From: Macrotis lagotis
Lineage: Eukaryota > Chordata > Mammalia > Peramelemorphia > Peramelidae
DNA length: 64,000 nt
NCBI RefSeq assembly: GCF_037893015.1
Contig: NC_133660.1
Span: 163,057,728-163,121,727, forward strand
Reading direction: 5' to 3'
This document shows positions 1 to 12,379 of this stretch, piece after piece. Every line of letters begins with the position of its first letter. The first letter of the stretch is position 1. A program made the position numbers and the translations under genes. Under the pieces are notes generated by a model. That model was not told the DNA's origin and did no database searches. It saw only the letters and a program-made list of their open reading frames with translations.

Positions 1-1209
1 TTTATTTATTTTAGACTGTGGACTTTTAAAAGCTTACTTTTGCCTTTCTTTCTATTCTTGGTACATAAAAGGGCTAGGAACCCAGTAGGGGCTTAATATA
101 TACTTATTTATTAATTGCTGACTTTGAAGCCCCATCAGCAAGCTAACATTGTGCTACAATATCCTCTATTAAGAATAATAGTTCATTCTCTTCCTTCCTA
201 AAACAAACTCAGAATCAATGACAATTATCACTAACTCCTGCTTGAATGTCTATTGATTGCTTTAAGGAAAAGAAAACTGAATTTCCCTTTCAGTAGCATT
301 CTCAAGCCATACAGATATTTTAGAGCAATTCATCAAAAAATGAAGATAACATTTTTCAAAAATAGTATCTCAGAGAGTATGAAGACAATCAAGTGTTTTG
401 TCAACACACACAGAATAACACATTCAACCTACACTGGGTAGTTATAGACATTAAAGTGATCCACTTCTCTGTAGGCTAAGAAATGCTTTCATGAGATATT
501 GTGGGGAAGGGGGGAGGAGACTGGGAAGAGAGGCCCTTTCAAAAAGGGCTTTTCAAAGCATTGGTATACCACCTTAAAAGAAGGAACTATAGGGCCACTT
601 TTTGAAAATGCTCATTTATGCTTTTCCTTTTCTATGTAGTTTGCTTGCCAGTATTCATTACAGGGCTAATCTCCATGAGGCAAAGAGGTTAAGTAGAAAA
701 TATTAAAGAAACTTTAGCTAATGAATCAACCCAAATATACAGCCAGGTGATTCTTAGTGGATAAATTGAGACCAGAAGAAGGTCAGATTTCTTAGGGGAG
801 GATGGGAATATTAATCTCAAAAAGGGGTAAAAAAAGAAAGCTCTTAATAGCTAACTCAATTTATACTCTTCTAAAATCCAAAATGAGGTGGAAGGGTGCA
901 GTGGAAAAGCTCAGAAGTCAACCCTCATCTGATGATTAACTCATTTACTCCATTTTTACAGATAAGGGAATTGGTTTAATTGGGCTTTGAAGTCCTTTGA
1001 TCTCTGTTTGCCTCAATTTCCCCAGCTGTAAAATGAAGTTTTCACCTGCCTGGCAGCATTTTGGGGAGGATTAAATGAAACAATAGTTATAGTACATTGC
1101 CTGAATCATGGTATTGCTGTGTCATATGATAAAAGCATTATATAAATTTATATAAAAATATATATAGTATTATATAAATTTCTTTCCTTTTCCCTCTCCT
1201 CCCCCTCCC
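1..1209. other. Non-coding, mostly unassigned
   Basis: AT-rich. A MIR-like piece (tgtttgcctcaatttcccca, gctgtaaaatgaag) lies at about 960-1090. Nothing else recognised; the 62-codon frame at 253-441 has no family features. Confidence 0.5.
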
Positions 1210-1216
1210 AGTCCTA

Positions 1217-1371
1217 AATTTTTTTTTATGTTTTTGCAAGGCAAATGGGGTTAAGTGGCTTGCCCAAGGCCACACAACTAGGTAATTATTAAGTGTCTGA
1301 GGCTGGATTTGAACTCAGGTACTCCTGATTCCAGGGCTAGTGCTCAATCCACTGTGCCACCTAGATGCCCC
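1217..1371 (-). mobile_element. SINE (common marsupial CORE/MIR-related family)
   Basis: Plus view: T-rich tail, tttttgcaaggcaaatgggg, body, and end gccacctagatgcccc. Duplications cagtcctaa and cagtcttaa lie on the two sides. Confidence 0.92.
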
Positions 1372-1585
1372 ATCAGTCTTAACTCTTTGACTGTCTTTTA
1401 AAAGCTTGGTACGATATGTAACTGACTCTTAGTTGCTATTCAAGCAGAACAAAAGCCTTGGTGGCTCTAATTTGGAAAGCGGGTGCAGTTGTATTGACAA
1501 CACATTGACTAGTTATGTGGACTCCCCGTCCATTCCTTTATATGACTCCAGATTCACAATCCTTTAAAGTCAGAAGGAATCATAG

Positions 1586-1740
1586 ATTTCATATTATATA
1601 GTCCCTTCATTTTACAGAAAAGGAAACTGAGATCCAAAGAGGGAAAATGACTTTCCCAAGTGCTAATAAATAAAGGAATTGAGACTTGAACCCAGGTCTT
1701 CTGCCTGCAAAGTCAGTGTGTTCTCTCTACTATACCATGA
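1586..1740 (-). mobile_element. MIR SINE relic
   Basis: Plus view: cccttcattttacagaaaag, aaatgactttcccaagtgct, acttgaacccaggtcttctg: the reverse of the MIR body. Confidence 0.75.
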
Positions 1741-3009
1741 TGCCAAATAGAAATGTATCATGGGATAGCAGATAGAGGGCTAGCCTTGAAGTTGGGAAAA
1801 CCCAAGTTTCTGCCCCATTATAGCTATAAGAGCAATCACTTCGTCCGTCATTGCCTTCTAAGGAAGTCTAAAAGTCCAGTTTTTAGAGAAATTGGTGATC
1901 TGCATCAGAGGAGGGTGTTTCCATACTGGTACCTCCCCAACACCATTGCAGGTCCAGACCAGTCCCACTCCCCAAAGTGGGGGGAGGAAATTCCCAAATC
2001 CACTGTCCTTCTATTAGATTTTTTTTTCCATCATACCTCCTAATTATTTATGTTAATATATAACAGCCAGCGTGAACAGTCTAATCTCTTCAGAGTGCAA
2101 ATAAATGCTCAAGAACATATTTCCCTGTCTGCTTTGCTAGTACTTCACGGTAAAATCTTTGACTTAGCAAAGTCATTAAGAACATCCTGCTCCTGGTAAT
2201 CAAAGACTAACTCAGACTTGTTTTTCCTAGTGGCCACAGAGCACCAGAGACAAATACATTGACAGAAAAAGCAAATGTAGCATTCCCAGGAACAACAGTA
2301 GCCAAGGAAAGTGAGTAAGAGCAAAGTGTGGCTCCCGTCATCTGGTAAAGTGAACTCAAAGCCTGAAGAAAATAATGGACCAAGCATGGAGAGTACACAG
2401 CACATCTGTGAACATCCTGTAGACAATGAACAACAAACAGCTGGGCACTGGACCAAAACAGTTCAGGCCAATACGCTGGCGCTTGTGTATGATGAGCGGA
2501 TGCAGGAGAGGCAGCAGATGCAACACAGCTGGCCCGGCAGCATGTGAAGCCATGACTTGCAAACCACGCTTGGAAAATTCACTCTTCTAATCTTGGATGT
2601 GAACAGAATCACGTGGACCCCAAGTCAGCTAAATGATCATACGAGGAGGGGAGAGAGAAGAAATATCCACCAGCATCCAAGTGAGAAGAAGCCACCAAAG
2701 GGCCCTAAGCTATTTGCCTTCCACCTACTTATAGTTAGAACACCATCTTTCATTGATCAAACCATAAAGGAAATGGACTAAAATTGGAAGTGATACTAAA
2801 TTAAGACACATTAGAAAAGATGGAAAATACTGGAAAGAAGCAAAGTTTGGTTAAATGATCTCCGAGTGCAGAGTCCTTGGTCTATAGGGACAGGCAATAT
2901 GATTCTTTATCTCTTTCTTAGTGTTTGAAACCTAAGCAAAAGATATTTAATAAGTCCTTTTACATAGTATTTAAGGTTTTTCTAAAAGTCCTTTCTTCCT
3001 CTGCAACAT
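1741..3009. other. Unassigned; contains an odd GC-richer open stretch
   Basis: Between 2145 and 2780 frames stay open on both strands (78 codons at 2311-2547 plus; 103 codons at 2145-2456 minus) and base composition is less AT-rich than around. I recognise no protein family. Confidence 0.3.
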
Positions 3010-3400
3010 CAAAACAACTGCAGATAACAAGTATTTGTGGCTATCTCTATGCTAAGCATTGGGGGAACAAAGAAGGGGAAAAGCAATCCTTGCCCACAAG
3101 GAGCTCACATTTAAATGAAGGTGACAACGTATAAATAAATAAATAAATATAAATAAGACATATAAAGATAGATGGAAGGTCATCTCAGAGGACAGGCCCA
3201 TTGGGAGGGGCTGGACAGAATATGGGAAAGACTTCCCCAAGACTCCTTGAATTGTGCCTGAAGGAACCCAGGGAAGTAAAGAAACAGGAGAGTAGGATGA
3301 AAAGAGCATTCCAGGTATAGGGAACAGCAAGAGCAAAGGTATGGAGATGGGAAATGAGAGTTGGAGTGAAACGTGCAGGGAACAACAAATAGTACAAACA
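3010..3400 (+). repeat. Ancient interspersed repeat (same family as 62815)
   Basis: tatgctaagcattgggggaa, ccacaaggagctcacattta, gagcattccaggtatagg and gcaaaggtatggag in order. An AAAT run occurs at 3133-3155. Confidence 0.65.
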
Positions 3401-3419
3401 CAATTATCCCCCTTCTATT

Positions 3420-3625
3420 GTTGATGTTCAATCATGCTCAGTTTTTCATGACCCTGTTTGGGTTCATTAGCAAAGTGATTGGAGTGATTTGCCATTTCCT
3501 TCTCCAGTTCATTTGACAGATGAGGAAACTGAGACAAACAAGGTCAAGACTTGCCCAGGGTCACACAGTTAGTAAGTGGCTGATGCCAAATCTGAACCCT
3601 CTACCTCCAGGCCCAGTACTCTAGA
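3420..3625 (-). mobile_element. Mar1-type SINE
   Basis: Plus view: tttttcatgaccctgtttgg, gtgatttgccatttccttct, cagatgaggaaactgagaca and gcccagggtcacacagttag, the reverse of the Mar1 3' block and MIR-like core. Confidence 0.8.
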
Positions 3626-3814
3626 TACTATAGCTCCATTTAACTCTCTCTTATAGAGATGAGGAAATATAGTCAAGTGGTTTGCCCAGAGGAAAATATA
3701 CTTGTAAATGGACTCAAACTCAGACGCTATAGGATTCAGGTCCGGGATTCTTTGAGTTTAACCTTAGCTGCTACAGTTGCTACAAGGGCCTTAGAAGAAA
3801 TCTGAAGTTAGTTC

Positions 3815-4050
3815 AGGAAGATAGGTGGCACAAGGGATAGACTACTAGACCTGGAATCCAGAAGTCCTGATCAGATACTTGCTAGCTGTATGATTCTATA
3901 CAAGCTACTTTACCCTGTTTGCCTCAGTTTCCTCATCTGTCAAATGAACTGGGGGAGGAAATAGCAAACTGCTCCAGAACCTTTGCCAAGAAAACCCCCA
4001 AAAGGAATCATGAAGATTAGGACACGAAAGATCAGGAACAAAAGGACATA
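3815..4050 (+). mobile_element. Mar1-type SINE
   Basis: gctagctgtatgattctata, ttgcctcagtttcctcatct, ctgggggaggaaatagcaaa and ctttgccaagaaaaccccca in order. Confidence 0.8.
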
Positions 4051-4199
4051 GGCCTGGTCATTATGAAGCTAAGACAAAAAGCCTTAACTGAGAGAGAAAC
4101 TATAGCCAGCTTCCTAGAGGTCAAATTCCATGGAAACAAATAAAGGATATCTCCTTTCAAGGATGATTTGCTTCCTGAAATCTGATAGCAGAATCCTAA

Positions 4200-4360
4200 A
4201 TTCAAAGAATCATAGACCCAGAGCTAAAATGACTTAAAAGTCATTTAGTACAATCTTCTCCCTCATTTTACAGATGAGGAGACTGAGGCCCATAGACTTG
4301 AAGTGAGTTTGTGAAGCCCACATAGGTACTAAGAGGCAGAGGGAGAGTCCAATTTGGGGC
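4200..4360 (-). mobile_element. MIR SINE relic
   Basis: Plus view: ctccctcattttacagatga and ggagactgaggcccatagac. Confidence 0.7.
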
Positions 4361-4384
4361 AAACAAGAATTTTCAACTTCTTAT

Positions 4385-4720
4385 AGCAGAGTGAGCACAG
4401 GATTTGGAGTCTGGAGACCTGGGTTTGAATCTTTTTTTTTTTTTTGCAAGGCAATGGGGTTAAGTGGCTTGCCCAAGGCCACATAGCTAGGTAATCATTA
4501 AGTATGTGAGGTCAGATTTGAACTCAGGCACTCCTGATTCCAGGGCCAGTGCTCATCCACTGCCCACCTAGCCTCCCCCAGGTTTGAATCTTGATGGTTT
4601 TATTTACTCCCTGTACTACTCTCTGAGCCTCAATTTCTTCATCTGTAAAGCAAAGTCTTTAACCTAGATGTCTAAGACCTCTTCATAACCCTAAATCCTA
4701 TGAACCTTTGAACTCTGTTC
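4385..4720 (+). mobile_element. MIR SINE, interrupted
   Basis: Left half agtgagcacaggatttggag; right half tctctgagcctcaatttctt and catctgtaaagcaaagtc. Split by the younger SINE at 4444-4580. Confidence 0.7.
4444..4580 (-). mobile_element. SINE inserted in a MIR
   Basis: A perfect 12-base duplication ggtttgaatctt flanks it (4432-4443 and 4581-4592). It splits an older plus-strand MIR (about 4385-4720). Confidence 0.93.
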
Positions 4721-5549
4721 TGGAAGAGAGATAAAGTCGAAATTTTGCCATATCATGTTCTGCTTTTAATGGTCAATGATGCCTGGTTTCCATTCTCAAA
4801 CTGCAGAGAAAGTTTGAGAACAATTGGGGGTAAGCAGGAAAAAAGAGAAAATAGCCACTGGAATCTAAATGAAATTCCGACACTGGGAATGTTTTTTAAT
4901 ATAATTGTGGATTGGCTTCTTTCTTTATTTCTGCAACATTTCCTTGATTATGATATTTGTCCTGAAGTCCAGTTATGGTTCAATCCCAATAAAACAGTGA
5001 TAAGACCCCCTTGAGGGCTCAAGGCAAGTCTTCTGAGCCCAGTCTGGGTTAGATCACATCATGGGAACCAACTGAGATCGGCAAGAGTTTGGCTCCAGTC
5101 TGATTTTGACTTGCCAATAGTGAAACTTTTGTTCTAACTGTGAAATAATTAATTTACAATATGTATTTATTTTAACATAGAGACTGTAGCCAATTCATCC
5201 TGACAGCTAACAGAAACACTACCCATTTCAAAGTGTTGATCTCATCGTGGGGGCCCCTTCTATGGCTGTGGGGGCATCTCCAGAATGCGTGGCTTGCTTC
5301 CATGTTTCTCAACACCTTTTTCATCACTTCAAGCAATAAATCAAACCTCAGAGTGTAATTCAAAATAACATTTCCTTCTGAGTCCTTTTTGATATTACCT
5401 AATACTGTTTAGGTTATCCTAAAACCTAGGCTAAACTTTAGAAAAGTTGGGGGTGGATCTCAATCATCTATAATAATAGCTTTACTTATAACTTAAATTT
5501 GTTTCACATTTTCAATTGACAGCATCCTAATATGTAATTAGCACTTTGG
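4721..5549. other. Non-coding, nothing recognised
   Basis: No repeat or gene assigned. The plus-strand frame at 4745-5014 has no family features. Confidence 0.4.
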
Positions 5550-5709
5550 GGGTTTTTTTTGTTTTTGTTTTTGCAAGGCAATGGTTTTAAGTGGCTTGCC
5601 TGAGGTCACACAGCTAGGTAATTATTAAGTGTCCGAGTCTGGATTTGAACTCAGGTAATCCTGACTCCAGGACTGGTGCTCTGTCCACTGCACCTCCTAG
5701 CTGCCCCCC
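5550..5709 (-). mobile_element. SINE
   Basis: gcaaggcaatggttttaagt to cctcctagctgcccccc. Related words aattagcactttg and aatttgcactttg flank it. Confidence 0.9.
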
Positions 5710-5846
5710 AATAATTTGCACTTTGAAACAAAAATAAAACCTTCAAAAATGTTAAATAAATTATATGCATAATTCTCATGGCAACCCTTTGAGATAGGCA
5801 TTACAAGTGCTATCGATGTGTTTTTACACATAAGAAATCGGGACCT

Positions 5847-6008
5847 GGGGCAGCTTAGGTGGTGCAGCGAACAGCTCATCAGCCCTGCAGTCAGGAGGAC
5901 CTGAGATCAAATCCAGTCTCAGACACTTAATAATTACCTAGCTGTAATTTATTGGGCAGGTTGTAATTAAATGGGCAAGCCACTTAACCCCATTGCCTTG
6001 CAAAATAA
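5847..6008 (+). mobile_element. SINE with internal rearrangement
   Basis: ggggcagcttaggtggtgca start; after cctagctg the body contains an extra attgggcaggttgtaatt block before gggcaagccacttaacccc. Confidence 0.88.
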
Positions 6009-6819
6009 AATATCTGGAAGCTAAAGAGGTAAACAAAATACAAAGGTCAAAGTATGTTTGGTCACAGGATGAGTGACAAGAGTCACTCATTTGGATCTTT
6101 GGACTCCAAATCTGACAGTATTTTTTTCCCATGAATTGTATCACTACTGCATGTTTCCTTACTTTGTCCTTTTTTTCTCCAACAAATTGAATACAGCATG
6201 AACCAAAAATCTTAGTGCAATTAGAATTCAAAACTGCTCTAAGGCTTTTGTTATATCTGTAAATAGGTGAGCAGATAGATTGGGGGTAGGTAAGAGAAAA
6301 CTGGATTGAGGAGTTCTAACAGGAAGAAAAAGGACAAGAGAAGAAGGAAGAGCTGGAGGGCTTGGTATCCTATGTGAAAACTTAATTTTTCTCAGTATTC
6401 TCTTCTTTCTGTCTCATGGCACAATGTCCATTTCTTTCCTCTCTCCACCTGCTAAAAAAAGAGATACAGAGACAGAGAAAAGGAACAGAGAAGGGAGGGC
6501 AGGGAGGGGAAGGGAAGAGGAAAGGGGAAGGAAAGAAACAGGAGAGGAGACAGTAGAAGAGAGAAGAAGATAGGAGAGAAGAGAGGCTTTTAAGGTCTTT
6601 CCAACTTTATAGAAGAGAAGAGGAAAAACAGAGAGAGACAGAAGAGATAGAGAGAAAGTAGGTATGCAGTGTGGCAAAACTCCAGGGTTGTGGTCTGAAC
6701 TTGCAACGTGCAGTCCAGAGAACTGATATGTACCTTCCAATGCAGATCCAGGGGCAGGCTGAGTAAATGGACAGCCCTATGCTGTGACTTGAGGGTAATG
6801 AAAAGCAGCATGGCAGGGT
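6009..6819. other. Non-coding; purine-rich part
   Basis: Irregular GA-rich sequence at about 6450-6660 gives spurious Leu/Ser-rich minus-strand frames. No element named. Confidence 0.4.
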
Positions 6820-6960
6820 GAGTTTGGAATCAGATAAACTGGGTTTGAATCCTGTCTTAACCATTTACCACCGATGTGACTTAAGCAAGTCATGTCTTGC
6901 TTCTCTGTCTCTCTTTGTTCATTTACATGACTTTTAAGGTCTTGCCCAACTTTATAGCTA
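6820..6960 (+). mobile_element. MIR SINE relic
   Basis: tttggaatcagataaactgg, gggtttgaatcctgtcttaa, gtgacttaagcaagtcatgt in order. Confidence 0.7.
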
Positions 6961-7254
6961 TTATCCTATCAAACCTCAAAAAAAGAAAACAAGAAACTTT
7001 AAACAAATATGAAGGAAAATGAACCAATATTACCCAATGAAAGGAAGGATTCTATTCACTCTCCAGGGATCATGGGACAACAAGAAAATCTGGAGTTGTT
7101 CAAAAGAGAAATAAAACTCTTAAAAAGAAAAGAATTATGCTGGAAATCAGAGCTCTAAATGTTCAATAAATTTAAATAAACAATTAAAAGGCATATGAAT
7201 GATGGAAAAATCTCTCCCCCAAAATTGTGGAAGTTCGAGAATAACATTATTTGG

Positions 7255-7255
<1 letters not shown>

Positions 7256-7308
<53 letters not shown>
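7256..7308. repeat. (CA)n microsatellite
   Basis: 53 bases of uninterrupted CA. ORFs reading VCVCVC or THTHTH across it are spurious. Confidence 0.98.
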
Positions 7309-7312
<4 letters not shown>

Positions 7313-7645
7313 CAGACATGGAAGATTTGGAAAACAAGCAAAGGGCAACACTGTTGAAAGAACACAAGAACTCTTTACAAGCCAAATGACAGACCTTGAA
7401 GATAGAATGTGCAGACGTTGAGACAGAAAGTCTTCCAAAAGACAAGGAGGGGAAAGAACCTACATAACATAATACAGGAAGTATTACAAGGAAATTATCT
7501 GGAACTTCTGAATAGCAATAACAAAGTTTTGAATGAAAAAAATACAGACAGCTGATAGAAAAAAAAATCCATACTTCAAATTCCAAGGAATGTGAGTTAA
7601 ACTGAACAATTTCTGTAACAATAAATTTTTCAAATAAACAGAAGA

Positions 7646-7801
7646 AGGGAGGCTAGGTGGCACAGTGGATAGAGCACTGGCCCTGTAGTCAGGAGTACCT
7701 GAGTTCAAATCATGCCTCAGACACTTAATAATTACCTATGTGGCCATGGGCAAGCCACTTTAACCCCATTACCTTGCAAAAAACCTAAAAAAAGAAAAAA
7801 A
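7646..7801 (+). mobile_element. SINE
   Basis: gggaggctaggtggcacagt start, A-rich tail. Flanks caaataaacagaag and caaataaaaaggag look like the target duplication. Confidence 0.9.
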
Positions 7802-7980
7802 AACAAATAAAAAGGAGAAAAACCTTCAAATACTAAGGAAAGATCATTTGAATAATGTGGAATTATTCCACATTCGTGGAGAAGTATAGGAAAGGATAGA
7901 ACAGCATTTTCCAAAAATCAAAGGAGATTCAAAGCAATTCAAAATAACATTTCTGGCAATCTAGAATCTAATCATCTAAT

Positions 7981-9179
7981 AGAGTCACTTTTCAAAAAGG
8001 TTGGATAGATTATTCAATACGCATGCATGCAGTACAAAGAGCAAAGGATTAAAAAAGGTATATAATTACCATTATAAACAAAAAAGAAAAGAAGAGAGGA
8101 GTGTAGAGAGGAGAGAGGAGAGAACAAAGGAAACAGGTAGGAGAAAATCAAAGTGAAGAGTTCAAACAGGAAGGAAAAGGATAAGGGAAAAAGGGAAAGC
8201 AAAACAATGTTTGGAGTGGCAGGAGGTGTTAGTAATAAAATAAATTCTTGAATACAGACTATTTTAATAAGTTGCTTTGCCCAATAAAAGAAAGAACAAA
8301 TAGGAACCATTAGAAAATGGAAAGGTGCTATGGAGCTATCTTTATTTGATGGAAATTTAAAGAACTGAGGAAGTAGAATGGAAGGTTTGAATTAATCCAT
8401 GGATTAAATTTTCTGACATCCTATAAGTGAGCCCATTTCTTATGTGGGAAGGAATTATAGAGTGGATAGTTGTGTGAGTGAAGAACAGGCTCTCTGATGA
8501 GGACAATATTTCTTCAGTTTCCTGTTTTAAAAGTCCAAGCTTTCTTTCAGACTCTCCTCTTTTAATTAGCCATTTCTGGTGTGATTTCCATCCTGGTATG
8601 CCTCTAGTTCTCAGTTCATTTGTAAGACTGAAAAGATTAATAAATAGGTCACATAGATCTTAAACTTAATGAAAGATCTCATCTCCCCTGGTATTCTTTG
8701 ATGATCTATCTCTAAAATTGCTTTTTCTCACCCTATTCAGATATGGCATTTTCTGTCATTACAGATGTATGATTAGAAAAATACAATAAACAAGAAAATC
8801 AGAAAATTTCTGTCAGGGGAGAGGTCCTTCTGTGATAATTCCCCAAAACGTGTCTCTGTGGATCCCCAACCAGTTATGATGAAGATACATATATTTTATG
8901 GGATTTTAAAACATACAAATTACTCTCTCAAGACAAATTGAAACTTGGAGAAATAAAATGATTTACCCAAGGTCATATCACAAATAATGGGCAGAGACAA
9001 TACTAGAAAACAGGTCTCTTGATTTGTTTGAGTTTTGAACTCTTGTATAAAATGATAGACTGGTTGCTGGGGAAATATTTTTCCAGATTTTAAAATCAAA
9101 GAAAGAAACCATCTTGTCAACTGATGATCCATGTCTCTGGAGGATTTAGGAATCTCCCTTAAGGAAAGGCAGTACCGAT
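7981..9179. other. Non-coding, nothing recognised
   Basis: Purine-rich at 8080-8200; otherwise plain AT-rich DNA. Confidence 0.4.
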
Positions 9180-9525
9180 GGTGATTGTTATCCTTCGTTC
9201 TCAAAGAAGACCCATGAAATAAGGGAGGTGGTGCTATGACAAGTATGTAAATTGAATTTTAATGTTAAGTCACCAGCCTCACTTTCTCCTCCAGAGTCAA
9301 TTGAGTTCAACGGCCAGATATGAATCAGGATGACTAGAAATGGTTCTGGATTCAAGGCAGTCAGGATTAAGTGACTCATCTAAGGTCACACAGCTAGTGA
9401 TAATAATGTTTTGTGCTTCATTTCAAAGAAGACCAAAGTAACAAGTGTGTGAGAGCGGATTCAAACTCAGGTCCTCCCGACTCCAGGGCAGGTGCTCCGG
9501 CAGGCATTGCCTAGCTGCCATGAAA
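9180..9525 (-). mobile_element. Second marsupial SINE family
   Basis: Plus view: tatccttcgttctcaaagaa, caccagcctcactttctcct, ggccagatatgaatcaggat, aaggtcacacagctag. Further copies or pieces lie at 12000, 27085 and 32055. A short internal stretch near 9410-9450 repeats the start of the element. Confidence 0.75.
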
Positions 9526-9816
9526 GGCAGTACCATCATTGAGTGAACAAATAATTCCATCCTCTCCCCTGGACCTTCACCACAAAAGCTCGTCAATGAG
9601 GAATTGTAGGGTCTGCCTCATCTAACACAGCCACACTACATGCAGCAACAAGGAATATTTCACACCAGTGAGGTGCCACAGAAATCATCCCAGACTCAAA
9701 GAGAATGGTTGAAGTGTTTCTACCTGCATGAAATGAAATCTTAAAATATTCAAGTGGCCAATTCTAGCTCTCAGGATGGTTGTTTTCCTTTAAGAAGTTA
9801 AGAAAGTAGAACTATG

Positions 9817-9980
9817 GGGGCAGCTAGGTGGTGCAGTGGCTAGAGCACCGGCCTTGGAGTCAGGAGGACCTGGGTTCAAATCCGGTCTCAGACACTTAAT
9901 AATTGCCTAGCTGTGTGGCCTTGGGCAAGCCACTTAACCCCATTTGCCTTGCAAAAAAAAAACCCTAAAAAAAAAGAAGA
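9817..9980 (+). mobile_element. SINE
   Basis: gggcagctaggtggtgcagt start, A-rich tail. Flanking agaactatg repeats at 9808 and about 9988. Confidence 0.93.
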
Positions 9981-9989
9981 AGAACTAAG

Positions 9990-10830
9990 AACTATGGTAA
10001 TAAATCCAATCAGAAATGTCCCATGACTGAATCTCTTGGAGCCCTTGGAACATAACTGGGAGCGATCAGGCAGCTAGGTGGGAAGGGGTCAAAAGCTAAG
10101 AGCATTTTGATACTTGATTGAATCACAACTTCTCTTCTCTGCTACCAGAACCAGCAAGCTCCTTTTGAAAAATTGTTCTGGTCCCCACTCATTCCTTTGA
10201 CTTCCTGTGTTTGTGGGGGACAGGATATAACCCAAGAAAGATGTGTTTTTGAGTAGTCCATTATGATGATCAATCCTGGTGCCTGATTCAAATCCAGTGA
10301 AGAAAAGCAGACCTCTCCACACTAGCTTCCTTTACTATTTGGGGGGGGGGGGGGGCGGCAGAAGCAGTGGGAGAGGAAGTCCTTGCCCTAACCCCTAGAG
10401 CCCCACTTCTCCCAACCCTTCCAGATTTTCCAACTCCTGGAAGAGAGAGACTTTGGACAGGAGTCAGTTAGTGGGTGAACAGCAATCTTCAAACAGTTTC
10501 AGGGAAAAAGCACCACCACCAGTTACCAGTGCCTATACAAGGTGCCAAAATACCTGCCCTCGTTATAGCTCAATAGCATTAATTAACTTTTCTTCATGAC
10601 TGTTCAAGATTCCAACAGAAATGTTTCTATGAAAAGGATAACTATTATGTATAATTACATTACTTCTTGAGTTTTTAGGAAGGACCAAGAACTAACAAAA
10701 ATATTAGAAGGATAAGGGAAAAATAGATTGAAAAAATGAAAATAAGTAAAAACTTCAGTTAGCAAGAGCTGTGGAAAGTAATAATAATTTATATTTATAT
10801 GGTTCTTAAAGGTTTGCAAAATATTTGACA
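9990..10830. other. Unassigned, with a G15 run
   Basis: A run of 15 G at 10341-10355. No element or gene recognised. A 77-codon minus frame (10089-10322) has no family features. Confidence 0.4.
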
Positions 10831-10846
10831 AATTACTTCATTGATG

Positions 10847-10979
10847 GGGTAGCAAGGTGGCACAGCGGACAGAGCACCAGCCCTAGAGTCAGGAGGACCT
10901 GAGTTCAAACCCAGCCTCAGACACTTAATTACCTGTATGACCTTGGGCAAGTCATTTAACCTTACTGCCTTGCAAAAAA
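10847..10979 (+). mobile_element. SINE
   Basis: Flanked by aattacttcattgatg (10831-10846) and aattatttcattgatg (10980-10995), one mismatch in 16. Confidence 0.94.
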
Positions 10980-11080
10980 AATTATTTCATTGATGTGGTC
11001 TCAGGGTGCACACTGTACTAATGCTGAATATTATGGAGGAAAATGTAATAAAACTGCTGATCACAAAACATCAAAACTGG

Positions 11081-11227
11081 GAGGGCAGCTAGGTGGCACA
11101 GTGGATAGAGCACTGGCCCTGGAGTCAGGAGGACCTGAGTTCAAATTTTACCTCAGACAATTAATAATTACCTAGTTGTGTGACCTTGGGCAAGTCACTT
11201 AACCCAATTGCCTTGCAAAAAACAAAG
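11081..11227 (+). mobile_element. SINE
   Basis: Flanked by aaacatcaaaactgg (11066-11080) and aaacatctaagctgg (11228-11242). It lies only 100 bases from the previous copy, same orientation. Confidence 0.93.
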
Positions 11228-11239
11228 AAACATCTAAGC

Positions 11240-11400
11240 TGGAAAGAATTTTAGTTATCATCTAGTCTGACTCCTTCATTTTGCAGATGAAGAAACTGAG
11301 ATCTTGAGAGGATAAAATGACTTTCCTAAGATCATGAAAGTAATATCTTCTGACTCTAAAATCAGAGTTTGCTCTATGGTTATTCTGTGCTCAGTGTTAT
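11240..11400 (-). mobile_element. MIR SINE relic
   Basis: Plus view: ccttcattttgcagatgaag, aaactgagatcttgagagg, aaatgactttcctaag. A similar piece lies at about 11590-11720. Confidence 0.68.
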
Positions 11401-11999
11401 TACTCATCTCATGAGCCCAGAATCTTCTAGAAAATTTGGTGCACTTTATAATTTTTCATATTCTGGAGGCTTAGATGAGCACAAGAGCCGCAAATCTCTC
11501 TTTTCTCCAAAGTCATCCTTGACATGGCTCCCAAACTGATAATCTAAAGCACTGGTCTGAAGATATCACTGTCCTGCTGATAGTGACTTGGAGCTGGAAG
11601 AACCTTCAGAGTCACTCAGTCCATAAACACAATATCTAACCAAAGAAACTGAGACCCAGAGAAATGAATTGATTTGGATCATTTTTTGCCTCTGGATAAA
11701 TCACAGACTCTTCGACTTCACTATCCAGCCCCAGGCTATTGGCAAAACCTGGCAAAATATCTTAGGGTTTAGCAACCTCTGACTCTCCTAGATTGGCCAA
11801 CAATAGGTTTCAGGGCAAGCCCCACCTGGTCATAGTTTGGGCTCTGTTGGCTCAGAGTGAATGTAAATAGTAATTGTTTCTATGGTCAGAAACCCTTAGG
11901 TCTTCCCTTCCTGGGTTGATTTTTTTTTAACTCTCTGCCTCATTTCTTTCTTATCTGAGTTAATCACTGAATGAGTGTTGCCTCAAAATGTGAGCTGCT

Positions 12000-12140
12000 A
12001 AAGATTCTATCTTAAAAAGGTTTAGGTCTCCCATTGCACCAGGGGCCATCCCCAGTCATGCTGATCCATATCTGGCCACTGGACCCAGATGGCTCCCAAA
12101 GAGAAAGTGAAGCTGGTGACTTACACCAGTTATATATATA
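12000..12140 (+). mobile_element. Second-family SINE fragment
   Basis: ccccagtcatgctgatccat, atctggccactggacccaga and gaaagtgaagctggtgactt: the complement of the 9180 copy. Confidence 0.75.
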
Positions 12141-12144
12141 TATA

Positions 12145-12290
12145 CTCCATTTGGTATTTTCTTGGCAAAAGATACTGAATGGTTTGCCATTTCCTTCTCC
12201 AGCTCATTTTTCAGATGAGGAAACTGAGGCAAAAGGGTCAAATGACTTTTCCAGGCTCTATCCACTGAACCATTTAACCGTTTCTTTGCA
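12145..12290 (-). mobile_element. Mar1-type SINE fragment
   Basis: Plus view: tggtttgccatttccttctc, cagatgaggaaactgaggca, then a truncated end. Confidence 0.75.
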
Positions 12291-12379
12291 CATAGTAGGC
12301 ACTTATGTAATATTTGACTAGTTGAATTGATATTCAGGGCAGACCTCATGTGTAGCATTATGTTCACTTGAAAAAAATA

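Larger units (their letters stand above)
7000..7980 (+). other. Possible degraded L1 ORF1-like segment
   Basis: A-rich, Lys/Glu/Asn-coding DNA with caagaaaatctggagttgtt, tggaaaacaagcaaagggc and aatacaggaagtattacaag, the last reading IIQEVLQGN as in L1 ORF1 proteins. Stops are frequent, and a (CA)n run and a SINE interrupt it. Low confidence. Confidence 0.3.

Noticed and set aside
2311..2547. LVYDERM resembling the start of class II histone deacetylase domains
   Set aside because: Only seven residues, with none of the following catalytic motifs; too short to name.
7147..7586. Minus-strand frames up to 143 codons with VCVCVC runs
   Set aside because: They read through the (CA)n microsatellite and A-rich repeat DNA.
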